Part shown: piece by piece, positions 47,890 through 59,783 of the stretch | How the letters are laid out: each line of letters begins with the position of its first letter | Numbering within the stretch: the stretch's first letter is position 1 | NCBI RefSeq assembly: GCF_022539505.1 | Contig: NC_061513.1 | Location: forward strand, 180,326,017-180,390,016 | Origin: Lolium rigidum | Lineage: Eukaryota; Streptophyta; Magnoliopsida; Poales; Poaceae | DNA length: 64,000 nt | Direction of reading: 5' to 3' | Notes under the pieces: generated by a model | What the model was told of the DNA's origin: nothing | The model's input: the letters and a program-made list of their open reading frames with translations, nothing else | Databases searched by the model: none | Position numbers and translations under genes: made by a program

Positions 47890-48779
47890 TGTCGGGGGGA
47901 AGACCCCGGGTAGGGCAATGGACGCGGAGCAGCCGGCTAGAGGTTGGCCAGCTCGCGGCAAAGGCCGGCTGAGGAGCAGCCGGCTGGAGCCGTGGCCGGC
48001 TGCTTCGGAAGCCGGCTGGCTCTAAGTCCTAGTCGGCCCGGCTACGGCCGTCCGCGCTCGTGGCCGGGCCGGCTTCTACAAGCCATATCCGACCGGGGTC
48101 TATACCTCGGACCGACTCGAGGCTGGCGAGTCTTGCATGAGAAGGAACTGGGTAGGTGGTCCGGGTTCAAAGGTCCACGCTGACCTCACTTTCCGTAAAG
48201 CGCGGGGCACTGTAGAGCAACAGTGCCACGCGGCGGACAGGCCATCATCGCCTACGACGATCCGTACCGGCTACAGGACATGATGGCGACGGGGACATCT
48301 CCTCGCCATGCCGCTGACTCCCTCTGGCGGACGGGACAGGCCACTACGCCTCAACGGCTCCATGACGTCAACGCCCCGGGAAGGAGCGGAAGCCGGAGCC
48401 GGCCAAGCCGGCCAGTAGACCTTAGGGACTTCTATGTAAAGTGCCAGCGCCTATATAAGCTGGGCTACCCCCCTCGTGCGGGGACGATCGATCATTCTCA
48501 CTTCATTCTAGACTTAGCGCTACTCGAGGAGAGAGACCTTCGTCTACCTTAGCCTCCCCGAGCAGCCGGACACAGCTCTAGGAGCACCATTGTATTGTGT
48601 GATTACCATATACACTCATAGCAGGAGTAGAGGTGTTACCTCCATCGGAGGGCCTCGAACCTGGGTACGTCGACCGTGTCACTCGTGCCCATACCCGCTT
48701 CCGGATACCACCGTGAGACCATCTAGGAACCACCTTCGATTAGCCACCCTATGGCATATGCCGTGACGATACCACGACA
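47890..48779 (+). mobile_element. Solo LTR H (890 bp)
   Basis: A GC-rich LTR with ends TGTCGGGGGG and CACGACA and a perfect TSD ATACT (47885-47889 and 48780-48784). A TATA box TATATAAG at 48452-48459 supports plus orientation. There is no interior, so it is the product of recombination between two LTRs. GCCGGCT words recur in its first 150 bp. It is probably Gypsy-type; the family is not identified. Confidence 0.88.
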
Positions 48780-48784
48780 ATACT

Positions 48785-49002
48785 ACAAAATTAATTCAAA
48801 ATACTACTCAGACTATGTTCATGATAATTAGTTCATGTTTTAATCTAATTACTAATGAACTCCCACTTAATACAACATCCCTCATAGTTGTTTAGTGGTA
48901 TACGATCCAAATCCACTACACCAAAACCGATCATCACGTGAGATGATGTAGCTTCAGTGGTGAACATCAACATGTTGATCATATCATCCATATGACTCGT
49001 GT
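48785..49002 (-). other. Leader of element E between H and the CACTA element
   Basis: This short piece of the E leader rejoins at 58464. TGT at 49000-49002 is the TSD of CACTA element G. Confidence 0.6.
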
Positions 49003-49014
49003 CACTACAGGAAA

Positions 49015-49510
49015 TCCAGTCTATTGCAACAATAAGTATTGCAACAGACAATTTTCGTTGCAATAGATTGCAATATTGCCACAAAACCTCCATTCGTGGT
49101 AACAGCCTCCACGTATTGCCATAATTTAGTTTTGTCGCGGTAGTCACATTTTTTGTTGCAAAAGAGTGCGTGTATTGCAACAAAACATAGCGGCGTTGTA
49201 ATATGTTGGTCCTATTGCGACAATTACGCTTCGTTGCATAAACTTGCCACCGTGTTGCAATAGAGCCTAGCTAATGCAACAAAAGCATAAAATTGTGGTA
49301 ATATTTGAAAAGATATTGCAACATTTCCCCATGTTGCGCTAAGTATTCACATTGTTGCAAAAAATAACTTGTATTGCAACAAAATACTAATTTGTTGTAA
49401 TACTAGTGTTTTGCCTCAAACCCATTTTGTTGCAATAATTATTTGCATATTGCAACAAATTACGTATCCATGGTAATATATATAAAATATTGCAACAATC
49501 ATGGATGCAC
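49015..49510. repeat. Left subterminal repeat array of the CACTA element
   Basis: More than ten degenerate copies of TATTGCAACAA / TTGTTGCAATA in both orientations. In En/Spm such words bind the TnpA protein. The right array (57470-58450) uses the related words TTGCCACAA and ATCGCCACGAA. Confidence 0.8.
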
Positions 49511-49731
49511 GCCAAATCAAATTCGTTGAGTAGAACGCAGGGAATAACGAAATCCGTCCCAGACTGATGAAATTGCACGCGGGGCCTCACTTTCCCCTCT
49601 CTCCAACGCAGTCGCCCTTCTTCTCCTCTCTCTCCCGCATTCCCCCGCACAGCGCTGCTCCTCTCTCTGTGTCGCCGTCGACTCCTCCTCTCTCCTGCGC
49701 CAATGGTAGCCGTCGCGATGTAGGTCGTAGC

Positions 49732-50516
49732 CACTGGTGGACCTATGTTAGGGCAAACCCGGGCCATGGCCCACCCAGCCCAGGAATGAGAAAACAAATT
49801 ATGTCTATGCCTCAATGTGTAAAGCCCAATAAGACAGGCCCAATCGATACGAGAACAACTGGTTTGCTCCGATTCAGTTCATCGCCTGCGTGCCTCCTGC
49901 TACTTGGTTGTTTCCTGTTCCGCTGCTAGTACACAACGTCCATGGCCGTAGGTTAGGATAGGGCTGCTTCCGACCTGCCGACGGCCGACTTGCCACCGGT
50001 GACTGGGCGGCGGAGGTAGCAGCCAGACCGCCGGAGCGACTAGATCTGGCGATTGGCAACCATCCAGCCGGCAGCCCAGGCGGACATGCCCCACACGACC
50101 AAGCTCTAGGCAGCACGCGCGGGCCGGCAATGGCCAGACAGCTAGCACCAGCGGTGATCCGGCGACAGCAAACTGCAGGCCAGTACAACCGCAAGCCACA
50201 GATGCTCCAATTCCTCCCACGGATGGCGCACAACAAAGCAGACGGTTATTCAATTTTCCCTAATTCCCTTCACGGCAAGACATCATTGCATCCTAAAATT
50301 CTCTGTTAGAATTAGCTGCTCCATAGTTTTAGTCAAACTGAATCTTGTCATGCTTTATTTTATTTGGAGTAATTTATCATATAATCTGATGTATCAAATG
50401 TATGCAGTATTGACTAATGCTTAGTTGCCTCTTAAAATACATGGTTTAGAATTAGTGTTTTTTATGCTCTGCTATAGCTTGGCCCGCCCAAGATTTTTTT
50501 TGTAGGTCCGCCGCTG
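49732..50516. mobile_element. hAT-type non-autonomous element (785 bp)
   Basis: Inverted ends CACTGGTGGACCTA and TAGGTCCGCCGCTG, with a perfect 8-bp TSD GTCGTAGC (49724-49731 and 50517-50524). It lies in the 5' part of the CACTA element. Open frames inside are not transposase-like. Confidence 0.85.
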
Positions 50517-50524
50517 GTCGTAGC

Positions 50525-53065
50525 CACTGCCTCGATTGAGCCTCGATCGAGAGCGGTCGCCATCGCTGTAGCTCGCTTTCTCGTCGGCGGCATCTGGATC
50601 TGGTGCAGGGAAGGTCACGGGCTGCCAGGCGAGCTCAATCTCATCTGGCGGGCTCGTGGGGCGACGCTGGCTCTGGTTTTCAGTGCACATCGATGGTGCA
50701 GGGTGCAAGGAGGAAGAGATAAAGGAAGCTGATGCTGAAGCTGTAGTGAACAACAGTGAAGATTTAGGCAACAATTTTCTTATGATTTCTAGCAGCTGAT
50801 AAATGTATGTAAATTGTATCTTGTACTGTTGACAATGCAATGAAGTTGGAGGAGAGTTTTATCTGAAATTATGTGAAAATGTGTATGCAATTGTGGGTCA
50901 AAATTAGACAGTGCAGCCTGCCTTACTAAGCAGCTAAAGTTCCCAAAGTTCTTTGTGAATTCCACTTGATGATCAGCAGTATGGAAAATGTTTGTAAAAC
51001 GAAAAGCTTGCCTGTATGGAATATCAGGCGAATATGAAAACATGGAAGCACAAGCACTAGCATGTTTACAGGCAAGGTCATGTTAGAAAGGGTGAAATTT
51101 CACCTGGAACCACATCATTGGTCTCAATATAGAACATCTGTGAACCAGTTCATATTCTAGTCAATTTAGTGTACATACGTTTTCTATAGGAGGGCTACAT
51201 TTTACATGTGAAATCCACAACTTCGGTGTGAGTATTCATTTCATTGAGTTTCAGAAATTCAAAGATAGCTTTATCAAGCAACACATCGACAGTAAGATTC
51301 AGTAACCTAGCAGGTCATGAAAAGTACAGCTACCTGCATTGACTCTTCAACTAGGAAACATTTCTTCCCTAACATGAGGTTTACTCGCTGATGCAATGAC
51401 CCAGGGGTGAAATGATTGATAGCACAGTAAAACAACCAAAACCAACAACAAGATCATCAGGGGCACATATTGTTGCTAATAAAATTCAGCACATGTGCGC
51501 ACATGCCACCTAGAACAGAGGACAAGCAAAAGCCTTTCTCACTAAAAAAAATTGATCTCCCACTCTAGCAAGCCTTTCACACATTAGTTTCTGTATTCAT
51601 GCCTCAAGCAAGATGTTAATAAATCATGGTCTGAATCTATGCTATTAGGCATACCGTTTTCATCCTGTCAGTTCATGAAGTACATCTTCTTGTGCATAGT
51701 ATTATTAATTTTTTTATTCATCTATGATTTGGCTGGGAAAAGATAAGGGAGTAGGCATTTGTTTGATAAATCTCCAACAACAGTTTTGAATTGAATAGTT
51801 ATCATGTTACCCAGGTTTGGCTACAACTCTTGATTACCCACAACTGGTTTTTATTTCTTACTTCTGGTCATACCATGTACTTAAACACTTTCTTATCTGC
51901 AATTGCTTGGGAGATGAGATTTAATTATGATAAGCTTCTGGCTCCCTGAACTTTTGATCTGTGTACTTAGTTTTTCTTGCCCTCGGACCAAGTAAATGAA
52001 TATTTAATTAACACAAACTTTTATTAGTACATGAGAATAAAGTTTCATTGCAAATGGTTCAACTCCAACCAGGCAGCCAGTAGTTTGGCATGTTCATGTC
52101 TGGCTCTTTACGTAATAATTTGTGATTGCATTCTGACATGCCCATCTTGTCCAGGATTCGTGCTGCATAACCAGATTGACATAGGGTGATCCCTTCCCCG
52201 GATTGCTTCACCTGAATGCCCAAGTAGTAACTGAGCAGCCCCAAATCTGTCATGCTAAATTTTATTTAGCTAATCCTAATTCATACAATATTAATTTCAA
52301 CTGAGTGAACTACTTACTGGATTGCTTCTTCCCTTCTATCCTTTGATGCATTTTTTTATGATTGATAATTGAATTTGTGATGACTCTAACTGAAAATATG
52401 TGCAGTATATGACACTGTTTTATTTGTACTAGGTTGTTTGCACTTTTATAACGTCTAACTTGTTTCTTGTCTAATGTTTGAATAACACATTATATATTGC
52501 TGTTCAAATTTAGCTAATCCTAATTCATAAAATAGCAATTTCAACTGAGTGAATTTGTCTTTTAAAATTCTAATTTGCAGTCTGAAACATATAGCGATGA
52601 ACTTAACTGAACTTGCTGTTTGAAAGTCTGAAACTGCGGAATCTAAGAACTTAACTGAACTGAACTTGCTGTTTAAAGGTCTGAAACATATAGCGATGAA
52701 CTTAACTGAACTGAGCTGATATGTATTGTTCAAAGTTCTGTCACTCTGTATCTTCTTATTCTTTCATAAATATCATCAGCCTCTGATATCTGTTTAGCAA
52801 ACACTGAATCTCAGTACCGGAATCTAAGAACACCTAATTGTATGCACCTAGAACTCATGCAACAAAAAATATGCATACTCCATTGAAGCCTTGACTTTCA
52901 ACAGGTTTTTTGCTGTAACATTTATGCATGTTTGGCTTCTTGTACTTGTGTTTAAAAGATTGTTTCCAAGATATTGAAGTGCTAAAGTATGCCTGCTTTC
53001 GTTTTGTGTTTTTTTTCTTCTGAATATGACTCAATTTCTGATCGTACCTACACAAGGGCATAAGG
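50525..53065 (+). other. CACTA interior upstream of the TnpA-like gene
   Basis: Mostly AT-rich with no supported exon. Two imperfect direct repeats occur: a block with TTAGCTAATCCTAATTCATA at about 52266 and 52510, and one with GTCTGAAACATATAGCGATG at about 52578 and 52679. A Copia fragment lies at 52055-52253. This may include 5' UTR and introns of the gene below. Confidence 0.45.
52055..52253 (-). pseudogene. Copia reverse-transcriptase fragment inside the CACTA element
   Basis: About 64 codons matching the RT region after the YVDD box (MTDLGLLSYYLGIQV, then GITLCQSGYAARILDKMG). No LTRs or other domains are nearby, so it is a captured or truncated piece. It ends abruptly in AT-rich sequence. 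Confidence 0.75.
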
Positions 53066-54498
53066 ATGAGTTCAACGGTGGATGCTGCTGGTACACACCA
53101 TATTTACTTCTTGATCACCTATCTGAATGGTGCACATCAAATATGGTTTGTTAATGCTATGTCCTTTTATTGTTTTTGTGTGCAGTAAGGAAAGACTCTG
53201 TTGTCTTAACAAGGACGGAAAGTATAACCGAATACACAAACAATGGTGGACAACCCAGATCTGGTAAACTGTTTATCTCACTTAAGCTGTCCCTAGCATT
53301 TGCTATAATGCATAAAATCCTTGTATGGGTTAAATTGCTAAATCTTCAATATTGCTAAATCTTGTACAGGTACTCAAGGACAATCCGACACTCCAGTGTC
53401 AGCTAATGACATGTGTGTCCTGGATGAATGGCCATCCCATGCTCGCCGCTATCGTGCGCAACTACAGGATGGTACTTTCTCTCCTTCTAATCTGGGTCCT
53501 CCGATCTGACACAATCTAATAACCAAGTCATGAGATACTTTTTTTTCTATGATTTGGGTTGTAGAAGCAGATGGACGAAGAAGAAGAAAGGGCGAGGTGT
53601 TGTAAAAGGTGTTAAAGCAGCTCGAAGCGTTTTGCCAACGGATCTGCGAAGCTAAATATTACATTCTCTCGAAACGTTGGGTGGTACGATAGGAATGAAC
53701 TATCGCTCATTCAAGGATGACGTGGTAGTGATAATGAAAAGGAAGGTACCACTCATTGGGGTGAGGAGGTGGTCCGACATTCACCCAAGTGTGCATCGAC
53801 TCATTGTCGCAGATGTGATAGTGCGTACAACCTTTTTCACGTTTGTTATCTTATTTTATCATCGCCAATGCACCACTTATTTATATTCCGTTGTCTATGT
53901 TTTACAGGACAGATGGGACCTAGAAGATACACCGGAAACTGAAGAGAAAATTCTCAGAATTGCGCAAGAGCGATATAGAGGCTGGCGATCAACTCTAAGC
54001 TCCACTTACAAGGCTTTCAAAACAGATGATGCTAGATTGGCTAATGTTCCGGAAGACTTACAACCAGAAGAGTGGGAATGGATGATCAACTACTTCGGCA
54101 ATGATGAAAAATTCCAGGTTATCTCTAATCTCACTGTTTGTGTGCACTTGTGTGTTTACATGAAGTGTGTTGTTTGGCTGTTTATATTTGGTTTCAATGA
54201 ATGGATAGGCACGCAGCCAAGTGAACTCCGATAATCGCAAGAAACGAGAAAACAAAACATAGAGTTGGATCAAAATCGTACGCCCAACTAAGTTTTGAGA
54301 AGGTATGAGCCTAACTAAATATGTATGCCTCGATGGTAGCTATGGTTTCATGTTTGAAGTTTCTCATTGTCATATTACTTGCAGAGAAACTTGGAAACTG
54401 GAGAAGAGCCGGATTGTGTTGCTCTATGGGAACTCACACACACGAAGAATGGAACATGGTCTAACCCAGAGTCCCAGGAAGTTTATGTGAGTGTACTG

Positions 54499-55440
54499 AT
54501 ACATCATTGTGTTATTCTTGTTTTAGCTTTTACAAGACATACATGTGAGATGGATCAGGATTACCTTAGCTGAAACTCCAATCATAAAGATAAATATGAT
54601 ACATTGTAATGGATAAAAAAGGGAGAAAAAAATTCTTTATTAATAGATAAAGATATCACAATCGTTGCTACGGTAGACCATGTTACAGCCCATGTGTTTT
54701 AGAAAAGAAAAAATTAAATATTATTATTGAATTCGAATGATTAGCGGAAACACATCTTCTTATACATGTTCCTGTCAAACTATTTCGTCTATCTTAATCA
54801 CACTCACATCATATTGCAATTGCGCTTCAAAACTTGCTACTGGAAACACCTTAAGTCGTGTGTTGCAATGCGAGAAAAAAAAATCCCAAAAAATCTAAAC
54901 TTTAGCCACAAACTCAGCCTCGGTTCACCCTTTCATCTTAACCTTTAATTTTTTTCTTATTTAATCTACTCTTTGAAAAAGATGCTATGAAATATTTAGT
55001 AATTTTCTTTCGGTTAATATCAGCACCAATATTTTATAATACCATTTCCGATCAACCCACCAATATTTCGTAATAGCAATCCTGATCAACCCACGCTAAT
55101 TACCTAGTAGTTAAGTATACTCGCCTGCCTAGACTACATTTTTTTGGTGAACATACGTACTCGCACTACAAATCAGAATCGTAAGATCGAGTGGAGGCCG
55201 CTCCAACGGGATCAAAAAGATTATACAGAGATAGAAGTTACTGCCGTTTCTGAATCTTAAAAACAGCATAGATGTGACCCAGGTTTCCAGCTGCAGCAAA
55301 CTGAAACGTCCATCACAGATCAAAATATTGCTTACGGTCAGAACAAGTAAACTCCCACAAATTTCCTCTTGAGTCTTGACTTTGAGCAGGAACACAAGAA
55401 AGAAAAACATCATTGTGTTATTCTTGTTTCAGCTTTTATA
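54499..55440. repeat. Insert flanked by 35-bp direct repeats in the TnpA-like gene
   Basis: ACATCATTGTGTTATTCTTG plus the following AGCTTTTA recur at 54508-54541 and 55405-55437, bracketing about 870 bp unlike the surrounding exons. The first copy directly follows a coding exon, as the second directly precedes one, so the insert lies in an intron. Its origin is not identified. Confidence 0.55.
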
Positions 55441-56428
55441 GATCAATATTGATGTTGTAACTATAATTGTTCATTTCGTTCTTAGGACAAAGCACGTGAA
55501 GCGGTGCAGAACAAAGAAACTGAAACAAAAGGTCCACTATCAACTGAGCAGAGAAACAATGTTTTACAGACTGCATATAAAGACACAGTTCAATGCAAGT
55601 CATCGCAGCCTCGTGGCTACGGGTACATGGCCAAGCCCAAAACTGGTTCTGAAAGGTTTCGGATGTAGATTGAGGACCAAGCTCGTGTTGCAGCTGAAAC
55701 CCTGCAGCGAAACTCCGAGCTCAGCCAGCATGTTAGCGAATTAGAAGAACAATTAGAAGTTGAGCGTGCAAACATGCAGCAGAGTATTGACTTCGAGCGC
55801 TCTGAGAGAGAGCAACTTGAGGTGAGGTTGCAAGAAGAGCGTGATGCAAGAGAAAAAATGGTGGAAGAGGAGCGAAGATCAAGGCTCGAATTTGAAAAAA
55901 ATATGATGGCAAAGTTCCAACAACAGATGGCTAAATTTAGCCAACAGATGGGAAACCAACAGGTAATGACGGTCATATGCTTCCTGTCTTGTAAGGTTTA
56001 TTTTGCTAACTTGTCTTGCTGAAAGTGCACTTTTACTCGCAGGTGCTTAAGAAGAGGAATGAAAAAGAAAATATTAATTCGAATTTGCAAACCACTCTTT
56101 TAAAGAGCTCTAGTCCTAACAGAAATCTAGGAGCAAAGTCAAATTTGATTTCTACAAATTCACTCCTACAAGCTGCAACATTGAATTCTCGAATGTACAA
56201 AGCAATGGTAAGTCACAACAGTACCTTGCTCACTTCTATGAATAAGATCACTTATCTGTGCTTCATGCTTTACTCGTCTGAATCCTTGCTCAGTTCTATA
56301 ACCGTTTCTAGTATGCTCAAAAATATAACTTTGTAGTAGCATAACAATACTTCCCTACAACCTCTTCCTCTACATTTGATTTTGTCCTTGTTATGTTCAT
56401 ATGCATTTGTGAGATGTATATATGGCAT

Positions 56429-56562
56429 CAGTGGCGGAGGACGAACAATTTTTTTGCTATGGCGGAGTTAATATCTTACAAGATAACATTTGTGGTAGTA
56501 TGCACAGCCAAAGATAGCTATGGCACGAGCCATACCTTGCTAGAATGGGTCCTCCGCCACTG
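56429..56562. mobile_element. hAT-type MITE (134 bp)
   Basis: Ends CAGTGGCGGAGGAC and GTCCTCCGCCACTG, with a perfect 8-bp TSD TATGGCAT (56421-56428 and 56563-56570). It lies in an intron of the TnpA-like gene. Confidence 0.9.
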
Positions 56563-58463
56563 TATGGCATGCAAAATTAACCTGATGCATGTTCAAGTGC
56601 TTTGCCGCATTGCTTCTTGAGATCATGCCTCCATGATGCACCTTTCTCGGCATAACCTGATTGCACTAGTCTTATTTATCTCATAAGTAGTACTAAAAAA
56701 ACTCTTTGACCTTGAGGCATGTGCATCGGGGTAGCCTTATACGGATTGCATTCTTGCTAAATGTGTTAATACTAGTACTAACCGAAGACCATCAAGACTC
56801 GGACCCGACAATTGAATTTGAGCCCCCTTTTTGGTTCTCATGTTTAATCTCTAATACATACAATATTTATCATGGATATGCTGTCTTGTCATTTCACTTG
56901 TGGCACTTAATTCTCCATTGAAATATACATAACACTATCCAGCTGTCTAGCTTCTGCTATTTAAGTTCAGTTTCTATTTATGCTCCAACCTGTCAAGTAA
57001 CAAGCCAGTGTTTAGAGTTACCATATACCTTTGTCATCATCAACATGATTCTGCATAGAACCTATAGAATTAGATAGATATTTATTTCTAGATATATGCT
57101 TTTGTAATACATGGTTAAAATTAAAGTGATACCAGATTCCTTATGATTATATCCTTGTGGACTTGCTTACTGAATCAGTTATGAATCAGAAGATACATAA
57201 GCTTACTAAAAGGAATTTTTTTCTTCATTTTTTGATTGCAGGACCCAAAGAATTAGCTGGACAGGGTTGAAGTACACGGAAAACTTCACATACTTTAGAG
57301 AGTTGAACTACCATGGTGGCAATTAATGGACTCAACTATACTGGATTGCTACATTTTACTTTAGTTGCATTTGATGGATATTTGATATGAGAATTATGAT
57401 TTGTATGAACCTACATATTATACGCGTGGATTTGAATTTTGTAATTCAATGGTTGTATTTTTTTTATGGTTGCGATAAGCTATTGCCACAACTCATTTTT
57501 TGTTGCCTTAGGTTAGCACCACGAAAAATATGTGTTGCGTCAAATCCTAGTCGCCATGACTGCATGCTTTGTTGCGTTAGGATGTAGCAACGAATAACTT
57601 TTTATTGTTGCAAAAAATTGTTACCACACTTTTTATGAATGATGTGATAACTATTTGGCGCCACGGAATAAAAATTTGTTGAGATAGAGTATCGCCACAA
57701 AACCTTCAAATTGTGGCGGTAACTTCTTGCAACAAACATTTTGGACGCTGCAAAAATTATGTAACACCACAATTGTGAATTTTGTTGAAACAAAGTATCT
57801 CCACGAAAAGTTCGCATTTTCGCAGTAGCTTCTTGCTACAAGCTTTTTCCCCATTGCGATAAGCATTTGGCGCCACGAAACTGGATTTTGTTGAAATAGA
57901 GTATCGCCACGAAATGTTACAATTGTCGCAACACCTTCTCGCCAAATTTTTTTTTACCGTTGCCATACCTATTTATCGCGACGAGTGGAATGGTTGTCGC
58001 CATAAGTTAATACCACGAGCGTAGCGGTTCGTGGCAAATGGCTAATGCTACAAACCAGTAGATGTTGCCATAGGTTATCGCCACAGCTCGCTATCGCCAC
58101 GAAAGAGAGTGCGCCACGAAACTTAGGTCGTTGGCATAGGTTATTGCCACAAATGTCTATCGCCACAAACTGGCAAACGCCACGACACGTCTGCATGTTG
58201 CGACAAGCTATCTCCACAAACCAAATTGTGGAGACAAGTGAGTGCTGCCACGGGAAAATATGTGGCAACTTCCCGCATGGTTGTTGCAATAGATCGCTTT
58301 GTTGCCACAATCACGTTTTCGTTGCAATAGCCTATTACCATACATGTAATTGCAACGCTTGCCAACGAACGTCATTTCGTGGCAATAGGTGCATATTGCC
58401 ACAAAACAGCATCTATTGCGACAATTTTTTTTGTTGCAATAGACCCGATTCCTTGTAGTGTGT

Positions 58464-59397
58464 TCAACCTTTCGGTTTCCTGTGTTCCGAGGCCATGTCT
58501 GTACATGCTAGGCTCGCCAAGCAAACCCAAGTATTCCGCGTGTGCAACATGGCTTACACCCGTTGTATGTGAACGTAGAATCTATCACATCCGATCATCA
58601 CGAGATGCTTCAAAACGACGAACCGTAGCAACGGTGCATATGAGGGGAGAACACTTTATTATCTTGATATTAATGTGAGGGATCATCTTATAATGCTACC
58701 GTCGCGATCTAAGCAAGATAAGATGCATAAAGGATTAACATCACATGCAATTCATATGTGATATGATATGGCCCTTTAGTCTTTGCGCCTTTGATCTTCA
58801 TCTCCAAAGCACGGACATGATCTCCATCATCGTCGGCGTAGCGTCAAGGTCCATGACGTCGTCTTCATGGTTGTTCACCACATGTACCAACTATTACAAC
58901 TACTTTGAAATAATACTATTACATGAAATATAAAGACAACCATAAGGCTCCTGCCGGTTGCCGCAATACAATAATGATCATATCATACATATACATCATC
59001 ACATCATGGCCATATCACATCACAAAACCATGCAAAAACAAGTTAGACGCCTCTAATTTGGTTTGCATATTTTACGTGGTTTAGGGTTTTCGAGTAAGAT
59101 CCAATCTACCTACGAACATGAACCACAACGGTGATACTAGTGTTGTCAATAGAAAGAGTAAATTGAATCTTCACAATGGTGGGAGAGACAACCACCAGCA
59201 AAGCCACTTATGCAATACAAGTTGCATGTCGAGCGTGGAGCAAATGTCATGAACGCGGTCATGTAAAGTTAGCCCGAGCCGCTTCATCCCACCATGCCGC
59301 AAGATGCAAAGTACACGAACTAAAGACAACAAAGCATCAACGCCCACAAAACAATTGTGTTCTACTCGTGCAACCAATCTATGCATAGACATGGCTC
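58464..59397 (-). other. 5' leader of element E, promoter-proximal part
   Basis: It closely follows the Angela/WIS leader by eye, for example CATGTCTGTACATGCTAGGC, GGCTCCTGCCGGTTGCCG and CCGAGCCGCTTCATCC. There is no ORF. It ends at the primer-binding site, which is broken by a MITE. Confidence 0.65.
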
Positions 59398-59400
59398 TAA

Positions 59401-59774
59401 GAGCATCCCCACTCGTTGGCGCTCCCCACGCCCAAATCCGGCGAAATTTTCGTCCGGATTGGAGGAAGATTTGGCGTGGGGAGGAGTAGTTTCCCGGTCG
59501 TGTGCTCCCCAAGCGGCGTTTCTCGGGGAAAAAGAGGATGGCTCGGGGAATCCGGACGAAAGAGGAGACACGTGGGCGTGGGCGGTTGGTTTAGCTTCAT
59601 CCGGAGTCCCCGGGAGACCCCCGGGAAACCGAGGATGGCATGGGGAGTCCGGACGAAAATAGGCTCAAATCCGGACCAAAACGAGGAACCGGGGCCTGAC
59701 TGGGCCGTTTTTCGCCGTCCGGATGAAAAAAAGTGGCCGTGGGGGGCTCTGTGAGGAGACGAGTGGAGATGCTC
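59401..59774. mobile_element. PIF/Harbinger-type MITE in the primer-binding site of E
   Basis: Inverted ends GAGCATCCCCACTCG and CGAGTGGAGATGCTC, with a 3-bp TSD TAA (59398-59400 and 59775-59777). It is 374 bp, GC-rich, with no transposase. It sits inside TGGTATTAGAGC, separating TGGTA from GAGC. Confidence 0.9.
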
Positions 59775-59783
59775 TAATACCAC

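Larger units (their letters stand above)
53066..57256 (+). pseudogene. Transposase_24 (Ptta/En/Spm, TnpA-like) gene, spliced
   Basis: Reading from an ATG at 53066, successive exons end G|GT and start after AG in the same phase (53066 to about 53090; 53186-53263; 53369-53471; from about 53567). The core exons (53600-54120) encode SAKLNITFSRNVGW, KVPLIGVRRWSDIHP and EEWEWMINYF, typical of Transposase_24. Later exons (about 55486-55962) encode a Glu/Arg-rich coiled coil, and a last short exon ends at TAG 57254-57256. A frameshift in the exon near 53590 and a stop near 55668 suggest decay. TnpA-type proteins bind subterminal repeats. Exon borders are my reading of splice motifs. Confidence 0.65.
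49003..58460 (+). mobile_element. CACTA (En/Spm) DNA transposon G
   Basis: Terminal inverted repeats CACTACAGGAAATC (49003) and GATTCCTTGTAGTG (ending 58460) and a 3-bp TSD TGT (49000-49002 and 58461-58463) identify the superfamily. Subterminal arrays of a short word (ATTGCAACAA / TTGTTGCAAT and CGCCACGAAA variants) fill 49015-49510 and 57470-58450. Inside are a hAT-type element, a short hAT MITE, a Copia RT fragment and an intron-containing Transposase_24-like gene. No TNP2/TnpD-type transposase was seen, so it is probably non-autonomous. Confidence 0.92.

Noticed and set aside
48223..48552. A 109-codon plus-strand frame
   Set aside because: It lies wholly inside GC-rich solo LTR H and ends near the TATA and leader region; no protein similarity was recognised.
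49015..49510. CRISPR-like spacing of short repeats
   Set aside because: The repeats are degenerate, in both orientations and unevenly spaced next to CACTA termini, which identifies them as subterminal transposase-binding arrays in plant DNA.
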